64,000 bases of DNA from Phoronis australis (taxonomy: Eukaryota; Phoronida; Phoronidae). The stretch spans positions 593,464 through 657,463 of the forward strand of contig NMRA01000074.1 of the NCBI GenBank assembly GCA_002633005.1. The letters run 5' to 3'. Numbering within the stretch: position 1 is the first letter of the stretch; each line of letters opens with the position of its first letter. Under the pieces are notes generated by a model that saw only the letters and a program-made list of their open reading frames with translations, had not been told where the DNA came from and did no database searches. Made by a program: the position numbers and the translations under genes. Below are positions 31,901 through 43,900 of the stretch, piece by piece.

Positions 31901-34900
31901 CCACGCCTCGGTTCGATTGATGATGCAACTTCATGTACAAAGGTGGGTTCCGTTCTTTATTCGCCTACTGCCTATTGGTTCATGAAGTGTGACGCTACCG
32001 CCCTAGGGGTGGCTAGGCAATTTTACCGCCTTGGTTCCAACACTGGCCACTTATTCTATGGAAGATTTCATAAGGGCATAGCTTTGTCTGGAAAATTACC
32101 GAATCGACACTGCCCTACCACACGTAAGGATAATATAATATTCGTTTGGTTCGCAGATGCTATATTGTAAATTAGAAACTCTTGAACACCATTTGCTGTG
32201 CAGTGCCTGCCTGAACAAATACAAATTATGCTGATGAACTGACCACCACCGTATTGTTTACCGAAATTAACTGGTGGGGAAGGTGACGTCACAACTTTCC
32301 GTTTCAACTTGCATAAGAACTTTCTAAAAGTAAAGAGAGCACAGGAACGAAATAGACATGCTTTTGGACTTCACAGCTTTAACATGAACAGCAGTGAGGA
32401 CTGGCAATTATTCTTTTGATGTGGCTACGTGTGTGGGTTAATTTTATAACAAAACAATCCAGCCACACTAACACCTGGATATGGTGAGTGAACCTCTGTT
32501 TCGATAGCTGCCACAGTACATTGGGTCATCAAAGCATCCCGCTGCACGTAAACGAGATAAAAGTTATCTCCTTCGCCAGAGTCTTTCGTGTAATGAACTC
32601 AGTTTACGTCTAAAAGATGTTTTCAGCTGTAAATATACATGTATATCATTCTAGCAAAAACCGGAAGAAAGGCACGTTTCAATGCATGACGTTGACCCAT
32701 ACAAAGTTGCGTAATCTACGTGTGCTGGTTGTTCAGACAGGTGAGTAATTTCTCAAAAATTAATTCTTGATACTGTTTTTGTTTTCAACTCTCCTTCCTA
32801 CATGTATATCTTATCGCGGCAATAAACCATGCTTTGGGTTTCAAAACAATTATCTTCACGAGCGTATTTACTCTTGTCCTTCGCTTTAGCAGAAATTTGC
32901 TGCTATGCCTTCTAGTCCTTTGAGTGGGCTTCTGACACTAAACCTTTATAGCAGGGCCTACGGTTTCACATCCAGAAATTATTTCTAATCTGCTTAAGGA
33001 ACAATGGGAGACCGTCTGTAGAACGTTAAATGGCCTAAATTAGAAGTTGCTATTTTGGCAGGAGGCGCGAGTTTTCTGTCCTTTTTATCGGCAAAACTGA
33101 GGACAGGTGAACAAAATCTACTAAGTGCTGGCATCCATTCAAACGGAAGGACAAAGCCCGCCGCACTCTACGTGACGCGGTTCACTACAACGAGCTACTG
33201 AACTAATGGGAATGAATTTTCCTACAGTGTGCAGTTTGCTGAGTTTCAACTCGACGTTGTCGTCAAAAAATACTTGATATGCAGTGGAAGCCGAAAATTA
33301 GCCAAAAACCTCAGTCATTCTTCAAATAATGCAAGTAAATCGCAAATTCTGATGTTGAAATCACGGTCGAATTTCACTGTCTCTTCAGTTTTATAAGAAA
33401 AACCAACATATTTTACAGTACAGGATAAAGCTGAAAAAATGTTCATCGACTGCCACGGCAGGGACCGAGGTATTACAGAGGAATTTACAATGATGCGTAA
33501 GTACATTTCACGAATTTAAACTGCACTGTGATAACGTAGAAATCGTCGATAAAATGTAACGCTTCGCTTGAATTACTCTACGGCACAACGCATTTTGTCA
33601 GCAGCAACGGTAGCGGCATCACCACCACCTCCACCACCAGCGCCAGCAGCAACAGCAACATACAACATACATGTACAGTTTATACGCCTGTACGTGTACA
33701 AGAACAGTTTGATTTTTCTATTTTCCTTATCTAGGTCATCCTCCAGACAAGCCATTGTACATGGATAAAACTGTTTTGACCAGCATAAGAGATGAGTATA
33801 AAGGTAGGTATTCCGATTGATTTCTCAGAAACAGCGCCAATCCTCAGCGTTTTATCTTACGTGGTTAGTAGCGTTGAATGTAGATTGTGGCTGAAAAACA
33901 TGTATGGCGAGCAAAGAACATCTAAACTTATCGAACAAAATGTTATTGAGTACCTTTTGCGTAACAGATCATCACGTCTTCTCAGTTCTAAAGCTAATGT
34001 AGGATCATCACGTGGGAACTGTGACTCATTCGCTACCTGTGTCTGTAAGAGGAGGTACTCCTTCACAGAGAGCAATATAGGGGAACATTTTGCCTTCGTG
34101 ACAAGACCCTTTTGCAGTGTATGTGACTAGACGTGGTGTTTTGAAACAAAAGTTATATGGACTCATTGCCCTCCAAAAGCTACCGGGATCCGGTCCCACG
34201 TGATTTCACAGTATTACATGTAGGCTACTTGAAAGTCTCTCAAGAACATTTTCTTGGAACTCCTGACTGCTGAATAATTTCTGTAAATTTTACAGACTCC
34301 ATCAGTGGAAGTTTCATTGTGTATGAAGAAAGTTACTGTAATGCCAACAAACTGCAGTGCTCAGCGCTTAGCTTAACGCCAACTCGCCAAATGCAACTTA
34401 GCGAAACCTCAGGTCGCCAAATGAAGACAGAGGTCAGCGACCAAAAAAATAATAAAAAATAAAACTTCGTGCCGTTACAAAAAACGAACACCTCTTTCAG
34501 TTAATTGACTGACAGCTGTCGGTAGTAGATATACATTTGAAAAAGATTCGAGAGCGGTTTTCACATCTGAGCTAATCTTACATCGGATTTCAAGTAAAAC
34601 TTTATTCGCTCAATAATCACGAATGTAACGAGTTGGAACAGCGACCTTTGTTTAATGGCTTACTTTTGTCAGAAAAACTTTTGCAGGACAGCTGTGTGCT
34701 CCATCCAATTTATTCCTTGGCGTCTTCACATTCAAAGGAAATCCGCACCGCACCATTCGATTTCAGAAAGCAGGATACGTAGTGTATGGGAAGACCGACA
34801 CGCCTGACGGATTCGGTAAGTCTTATGTTTGAAACGTTACTTGGGGAAACGTGGCTCATTTGTTAGTATTACGCGACCATTGAAACCTCTGATTGACTGA

Positions 34901-37900
34901 AAGGTGGCTTGACAATTTCGGATTTAGTTTTAATATTGACTACTTTAACGTAGAATGTCGCTTTTCATTCATGCCATCCAAACGTCAGAGGACGCGCTAA
35001 TCGCGATTTGACCAATCAGACGCAGTAGAACCAAGGAGTTTAGTAGAGTAGGAGAGTTCACTTGAATGTGAGTTCGCTGTTACCGCTACTACTATCGCCG
35101 CCAAGTGGTGAACAAGCAACGGTCAACCAGGAAGTGCCAAAACAATGGGGATGGACGCATTTTGCAGTGCGATAAATTGCATGAATTCATCCACAAAAAC
35201 CCCAGACGTGTCATTTTTAGGTTCCATAAGGATTCAGAAAGGGAAGGATTATCTGTTATTCAATAATATGATAGACTGTATTTCATTTTGTGTGTTCTGT
35301 TCACGGTTGTTAGACAAGTTTATCGCAGTCCCATTGCCACTGTTGTCTGCAGTGTAGCAGGCTAGGCCTACTGTAGAGCCGGGCTGTCCGCGGAAGGACA
35401 ATGATTAACGTACGATGTGATCGTAAGCTTTTTGGATACTTGCAGTTCATGAATTCCACGAGGGGTGAAAATGTCACCCAAATGATCGCAGGGACAATTT
35501 TAGGAAAACATACCCATGGCTATGGGTAATATAACTGGTGACACGGCCGTGGAACAATCACAGCCACAGGGCCTCAAGTCTGTCATGAGTCAAGTTAGAG
35601 AATCTGTTGGTCTCGGTGAAAAGGTGAAAAAATCGACATAATTTTAATGTGCCAGCTGGATCAATTAAGTTGAGCAGTGCGTCATTGAAAATTTAATTCT
35701 ATATGCCAATGATGCAGCGGCGAGGCCCTTAAATATCCGTGGACTGACATTTAAGCCCCAGTTGTGGATAAGTAAGACACATGGTCTTGTGGTCTGGGTT
35801 CAACTTACCTGAAATACTTGCTGTTATTGATAATAGGAACAGTGGGTATATAAAATTAAATTCTGGTTTTATCATCCAAGTCACTCTTTTTAATTCAGTT
35901 TTGTATGAAGCTACGCGGGAAGTGAATATTTTGATTGCTGTACAGCATGTTAATTCTTTGTCATGACATTTTGAACTTGGACTAGTTATGAGTGATATAC
36001 TCAATGTTACTTCGTTTTTTTAGGTTGTGAGCTACATGTAATCTACAGATCAGCGACTGTTTTGTAACTGTTGGTGATTATATTGGGAGAGTGGAATCGA
36101 GTTAACCCTATACTGGAATGGAATGTTCTAAAATTATATTACGATTTTGTGGTAGTGATAAATTGCTTTGGTTTCTTCTTCTTACTTGTGTAACACCCAC
36201 TGCACAAAACAATTGTTCGCATTGCTAGTATCCTGGCGCATTGAGTACGGATCACATGGGAAATTGTTGGGTGGAGATGAAACCAGCAGTGATCTGGGAG
36301 CAACATGTTTGTCAATGGTCAGAGGAGCAACCAAAATGTGTGACGATGGGAAGGGCTCAACTCCATTGTGGCATGCCTCATTGGTTTTTACCCGTTTAGC
36401 ACTCCTCCCATGTAACCCCCTTAGGAGGGGGTCAACACGCATTTGGCGCCCACCTGGTTTTTGCCTGTTGCTCCCTTAGCTGGCACGGGGGGGATTCCCC
36501 TCTGAATCCCCAGGAGCAATCATTCAAATTATATAGTCCACGGAGGTATAAACTGTTATAAGGAACGATAATTGCCTTGTTAAGAACTCAAACTTGAAAC
36601 AAAACCATGGTGGAGAATAAAAACAAAAACAATTTAATATTGATTAAAATACACATTTTCGTTCTCATTTGATTATACATGTAAGTGGATGTTAGTTTAT
36701 GTATTCTAACCACTTTCAATCACACAGTAATTTTATTGCACTTTGAATGTCATTTAAATATGAATTTATCAGTGTTTGCATTGTTCGGACTGCGCTCCTA
36801 AGTGTTGATTACTCACCGCTTGGGGCTCTAGTGTTTCGACCGGTTTTTATTGCGGCGAATGGCAAAATGGCAGAGTGAACTCTCCTACTGTACTACACTC
36901 CTTGGTAGAACTGTAAACCCTGACGACAAATCGAGCAAACGAAGTAATTTGATTAAAACAGGTAAAAAAAGTCATTCTAATATGAGATGAAAAATAATCA
37001 GTGGTCGTGTAACAAAATACGTATAGACCGATTCCTTCGGGGTAGATCCGTATTTGTGAAAACTGACTGCCCTCCATCTCTTTCTTACTCGCCACCTTAA
37101 ACTGAACTTGTAAACTGCGGTACTCAGCAACACGCAGACTGTCCCAAAAATGAATTCACACCTCAGTACGACGCGGGGAATTCAAATTTAGTTCCTGTGG
37201 GTCAAAGAAATGTATTTCTCAAGTTAAATGCGAAATGTTCTCTTATTTGCGAGAGAATGCCGAGATTTTTTATTTAATTTAGCGCAAATCGTATATGTGG
37301 GCTGCGTTCCGTTACTCAAGGCACTCGCTTTACACTTGAGACGAGAAAACTTTGCGCATAACGGAAACTCTGATTTTACTCACGTACACCATTCTAAATG
37401 GTAAAGTCCCACTTACAGTATGAGGCGGGCATTTTGTAAGCTGAACCTATGAAGATCTCGAGCTTTTTTGCTTTCACTCACGAGACTTCATGTTATCTGG
37501 CACGATCTTTCAAGAACGCATCCTAGGACATGTCTTTCCAGACACATCACCAAGGGGGATTCAACAATTGCTTGAACTTAAAACCACTTGCCCGGACTTC
37601 TAAACCAGTCGACTGGACTGCAAAGCCAAATGGCCGGTGATCAAACGTGATGTCCGGACTTCTAAGCGTGATGTCCTCACTCCAAAAAAACTAGTTGGGT
37701 CAGGACCCAAAACACGATGACCGGTGCGCTGATCGACTACGACGGCCGGACTTCCTCAGACTCGCTCTGTCTTGAAGATTCAGGAGACACCTAGAGTTTA
37801 TTTTTTGTACCTTTTTGTTTATTTTGTTCAAAATCGGTGACTTGTTAGGTCATTACGTTTGACCACCGGCCAACCTATTTTGAGGTCCTACTACCAAGTT

Positions 37901-40900
37901 AGAGCACTGGCCATTGGGGTTTGCAGTCCATCCAGTTGGTTTTGAAGTTCAACCAATTGTCGATTCACCCCTTGATCACATGTGGAATTCATGCAAACAT
38001 TTGGGCAGTTGAGTTGGTTGTTGAATTTTTGTTGTGTTCAATTTTTGTTCATCCCAGTCGTTTTATGTTTTAGACTGCGAGGGCGATTATGTTTACTACA
38101 CGAACGTCGAGTGTTTCGATAAGCAGCGTGGCATTCGCCTTCTGGCTAAGGTTAAGAAGAATGAATTCCAATGTTTGACCTTACAGAGGAGCCCAGACAG
38201 CATCAAAATGTTTGGCGTTACTGTCACTTCGTGTAAGTACGAATAAGGGATTCAAAAACTCGTAAGATAGCGTTCGCAAAATGCATTAAGCTATAATAGG
38301 ACCTCCATACTGACAGACAGCTCTTTGTTCTCAACAAATCCAGAATATAAAAAGACGAACCTGTCTTCCTTAAAACCATCAAGTGAACATGAAGTGATCT
38401 CTATCAAGACGAGTAAGAGTTCCTAAGTATGCAACATCCGGGTATTACAGACAATGATGACTTTACAGAACAAAACTAATCCGACAAACTACCGTTTCAC
38501 CGTCGTTACGGTCAATTATGTTCACAGTAGAAAGGACTTGTTAGGACTTAAGTAGTGACAAAATTCTAATTAAAGAATGACTTGGCCAGCTTTTTAAGTC
38601 TGCTGTTAAGTCTCTTTCATTTTCGGTCGTGAAATAAGTTTCATTCTGACAGACGATGACTTCAGCTGCTGCCTAGCCGTCATGACGGTCAATTCCGAGT
38701 CATTTTGTCTTAGATACTTTCGACATGAACTGCATGTGATCTTAGTGCAAGGAGGAAATTTACCTTAGATGAGATGTATCGGCTCTTCTATTTTAGACGT
38801 TAAGAGAGCAGAAGAAGCATGTTGCAATGTTTATCACGTCCTCCCAGACGATGTTGCATGCAAAACCTTCAATGTTGAGCTATACAGTAAGTGCGAGCAT
38901 GCTTATTCAGTCAAACCTATACACGATACTTTACGCCAGGTTAGCATCAAGGTGACAATTTTGCTTCATTTTTCCTGATAACATTGCAAACCCTTAGTGT
39001 TACGGAACGTCACTCTCTCCCTCCAAGCCTTTCTCCTTATCCCTGTCCTCTCTTTCCTCAATTTAGAGATAGGGCGCTTAAGCTATTTTTTCAGTGGTGG
39101 CTCACATAACTTTAAGAATATTACAAATCGACCTCTAACATCAATTCTCTTTTTGAATTATACATGAAGTGGCTTTTTAAAATCAGAAACTATCAATTTC
39201 TATCACAAATGTCCACACGTGAAATGTTTTAAGTTGCAGTGAAGTTTAATAGTTTGCTGCTTTTTCATCTCATTAGTATTACCTTCTTGCCAAAAGATCT
39301 TTTTTATTGATAACAGTTGTTTCAGGAGTGAGTGAGCCTGTACCAGACGTCCCAGGTGCAGGAAGTGATTCGCTAAAAAGTCACGGGGATGTGAATAATA
39401 AGGAACAAAGGAATAAACAAGACAAAGACATAGAAATTTCACTTTTACATCACTACGTAAAAGGCGATTTTGCTAGGGGGGAAGATCGCAAACCTAGTAT
39501 CAAAAAGGACTTTAATGAAATCGAAAATAACGATGAACTGACAAAAACCAAGGCGTCTGTTGGTGATGTAGAGGTAGAGTTTCAGCCTGTTCTAAAAGCA
39601 ACACAAAGGACAAAACAAGTGAACTTGAAGCTCAATAGCGGACCGTCCACTAGAAAGCGCGTGGGCAACAAGGAAGTCGAAGACCAACCATTTAAAACGG
39701 TGAAGGCCAAGGTGATCGAGACCAAATTTGAACCCAAAGTGAACACTAAGGTTGACGGCTTTCTAACTGTACAGTCCGACAAAGTTCCTAACATCATTGC
39801 CAAAACCGAAGAAGAGTTCGTCGAGTCTTTGCCGACACTCCACCGACATGAGCAGTTACAAGTCGACGTCGTTCATCAACAGACGGGGGAAAGCAAAGTT
39901 TCGACGTCTGCGAAAGCGAAGATGGAGCATCACTATTCGGTTGCCAAAAATTCTAACATGATGAAAGTACACAGTCACAGTAAGCGAATAGTACTCGATT
40001 GTAGAGATATCCTAGAGAAAGAGAGAGAGAGAACCACGCAGAACACGAAAGCACGCACTCTCGATAGAAAACTAGACCAATTATTTGAAAGTGACGGGAA
40101 AGATAATGCCAGAAGAGGAAGAAGTGTAAGAGCCACAAAAAGACTAGAACATATGACTTCGGGTTAGTAGAACTGCGGTTGTTAGATCTACCATAACAAT
40201 GGATCGTTGAGGCTTGTTTGGAAAGTCGCGCTTTCACCATTTTCAATGTTTTATTTTTCTGAAGTTTCGGAATCTGTTGATATTAATCAAAATGATTCTG
40301 ACCTCCTATTGATTCTTATTCGAACATATTGTAGACCTATTCTAACAATACGTCGCTGTGGCTTGTCTTGAGAGCTGCTCTTTGGCGTATTAAATGTTTC
40401 GTGTTTTGACGTTTCACAATTGTTTGTCATTGTCCCCACGGCACTTTTTGTAAATCTGCCTCTAATGCTGACACAGAATGACCTCACAAGAACACTAAGC
40501 TATTTGGAAATACTGAGAGTAAAACCTTCATCAGTTTGCCTATAACAATCACTTCACGAAACGTAAGCCTGCGTTTTGTCTTTTCTAGAAGGCAACCGCC
40601 ACGCCCGGCCATTGTACATTCACGTCTCCCCCTGGTGGTCAATAACCTTTAATCGTCGTATCGTCGTGAGCGCCGTGAATCTAACGCTGAAGTTTGAGGA
40701 GGTTAACCTTATTGGTGATTATTTCAAGCTTTTATCTGCCATTGGGTTGTAGTTAAATATAGAGCTACAACGCATACAATGTGATAACGAACCGTTGATA
40801 CCGGTGTAGGTCCAAAGTATGGTATACGTGCCTAAACATTTGGAATATATTGGGTGTGTTACACGCTGGAGTTATATTCATGGACTACTCACAATACATG

Positions 40901-43900
40901 CCAGCTCGCCTAGCAAAACCATAGAAGAAATAGATTCACTTCCCCGACTAACATTCGGACTTTGTGGGGTCTTGCTTAGGTTATCCGCTTCAATCAGTTG
41001 TACCAGCGTATACTGATCGGCAAACATGGTAAGAAATCGAAGTTTCACTTCGTGTACACTACTGACATCGTTGGGTATATTCAGCTCAGATTCATATGCC
41101 AAGATATTTCTTATTCCAAAGCAATAAATAACGCATTTATCTCCAATTTCTCAGCACTGCGTAGAATACACAAGATAACCGTGCGTGTGGGTGAGACGTC
41201 AGAAAACTTGAACCACTCGAAAAGGTGCTTTACCTATTACGGCTACGCCACTGAAGGTAGAAACATGGTTTTTCGCTGTGAGCGTCCTCTCGAGGGAAAA
41301 GCTGTCATTATTGTTGCAAACAACAATCGCGGTGATATGGATAGTTTTTACAGAGCGTTGGTTGTCAAGGTGAATGGAACTAGTCCTTCGAATGGTAACT
41401 ATTTTTCATTGCAAAAGTTGTAATTGACGAAATGCAGGTTAAATCATTCTCGATAAAGAAAAAAAAACATTTTAGCTGGTCAAAACCAAATGTATAATTA
41501 TTCGTTATGAACGACTACAAATCCGCGTTCTCTCTAACAAGAGAGCTTTTTAGCGACGTAAAATTGGTCTAAACTTCTTCCTTACTTGGATGTGACTTCT
41601 GGTCTATGCAAGATCATTACACCTGGGCTAGCCATATTACACACGTATCAATGTTATACTGGTTAGTCGTCGTTTGACATTAGAATGCTCATCATGCATA
41701 AATTTCAAGAACGGTCAAGTGTTGCATTCCTAAAAACTATTCCAAGTAAAACTGTTAAACAATCGAATAAGATTTGGTGCGATGTAATACAGATGGGGAT
41801 AGATTTTTCATCCGAAACATTCAGCGCCATCTAGAAACCACGCGTGTATTTGACATAGAGTGGAATATAGATATACGTCTTGTCGTAGAATACTCGTCGA
41901 TGGGAAGTGGTGACGACAATTTCAGGAAACCAGCACGAAAACAGTGGAAACGATCTTCACAGTATACCTCAACGCAGAAACAAAATGGCGGAAAATTCTT
42001 AACCCCCAAACGCAACTTGCGGAGTAGGTCACGACTAATCTATAAAATTAGGGAAGACATAATTAAATGAAACATACATTTGTATCTGGGATAATCAACG
42101 AACCGTATTTTTATTAAAATGACATGAAAAGAAGTTGCCTTCGCCTTTAAATAGCACTATCAACATTTGTAATTTCCTAACTACACGTAATGTGGTTTTT
42201 ACGAGACCACTGTTTGCAACACTGCTATGGTAAACAGAGGATGTTGTATGGTTTGTGTGCAGTTGGAAACATAGCGTCAGTGGCACCTGCGGACCCTGTC
42301 GATGTTAAAAACGATCACTGGAGTGATTGGTCCTCGTGTTCTCTTACTTGTGGGGAAGGTAGACAGTACAGAGATCGCAAGTGTATTTACGAACCGTGCG
42401 TTAAAACCAATCGAGAAACACAGGTACATACATTGTGAAAGTGCAGCATAAACCTCATTTTGGTGTTAACACTTACAGTACTTTGGGTAATCAGTTGCCT
42501 GTAAATCCTCCTTTCGTAATATTAACTTTTGATTTAGACTGTCCTTATTTGAAATTGGTCTTACCCATTTTCCATACACCAATTCTTTAATCAGATGTGG
42601 TTTCTGGTCAAAGATGTGCACCAAGTATGATCTTAAGTGTTAAAACTGCTACAGTCTTGCATTGAAAGTCTGTACCAGAGCTGACATGAAAATTCGTTAG
42701 TACAGTTTCCATATCCGTAAACTTAGCATCTCTTTTACAATACCGTAAACTTATTTACTGCAAGATAATTTGCGGCGAATGGATTATCTCTTAATAGTTG
42801 ATATGTCCTCAGTAGCATCTCGTCTTCCCCGTTGCCTTGCAATGCAGCCATGGATATACCTGTCCGTACGTTGCCGCACACTGCTCAATTCTATCATTTG
42901 CTCTAAGCCATGTTCAAAAGATCCCTGTGAGAATGACCATGTCCAGAGGACAACGTTGCTGCTCTCTGGAGCCGATGGTAAGGGGAGTTTTGAAGGAGAA
43001 CGAAGAGTAAACGCCGCAAAAGCTCAGCCAAACAACGTACCGGGTTTGTGTAACTGCTGTGTACATATACTCATCTGTGAAACTTTGAGATTTCTTAAAG
43101 TTGGGTAGTAATTTTAAAGCTTCGCATGAAATTCACACAAATATCATCGTTTTTTTGAAAGTTGTTTCTTTTGTGTTGTTTTTCAGTGACAAGAAAGCTA
43201 GCCTCCTTTCAATGTTTTGTTGGATAAACAAGTTACTGTATGTGTGAATATTCTATTCAAAACAGAACAAACATATCATAACTCGGCTGTTTGTCTAAGC
43301 AATCCAGACATAGAAACGACTTGTCATTTAAGGAGACGGAGAACACCATCGACCTTCGTTGATTCAGACCTCGCCCTGGTGGGCAATGACCTTCAAACAT
43401 CGGATTGTTGTGAGTGGCATGAACCTGACTGTCAAGCTTCTAGGAAACCCTGTCGGTAATCTAATCCAGTCGTACTGATGCCTTGTTGCTGTTTTTCAAA
43501 TAAGTTATACATAATCTGATTTAGCTTCCCACCATTAACGCGCAAGAGTTAGGTGATCATGCTAATGCTACACGTAAATTGCCCATTTGTATCAGAGGTC
43601 ATTTCGTAGACATAACGAAATTGTTAATTTTCTTCCCAAATTATCGTTTTTCTCATTTTCGGCAGCACTACCAAGAACACGTAAGATAACTGTGCTCGTT
43701 GGTGAGGAGCCAGCGGACTTGAACCACTCGAAAACCTGTTTCACCTTCTACGGTGTTCCTGCTGTCAGGAGTGTAACGCTCATGTGCAAGCTCCCTCTGG
43801 AGGGAAAATCGATCATTATCCGGGCGAACGGCAACGGTGACTTTGGGCCGTTCTACAAATCTCTCAGAGCAAATATAATACGCCCTAAAGGTAACGATAT

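Noticed and set aside
34297-34440. Exon-like segment after attttacag in gene B
   Set aside because: The acceptor phase fits, but no good phase-1 donor follows, and the flanking exons 33735-33803 and 34687-34815 already join in frame.
30188-38886. Reading the novel module as a CABIT-like beta domain
   Set aside because: CABIT is intracellular and the motif match is only a shared beta-rich, Cys-containing look. The module here follows a signal peptide and RRKR site.
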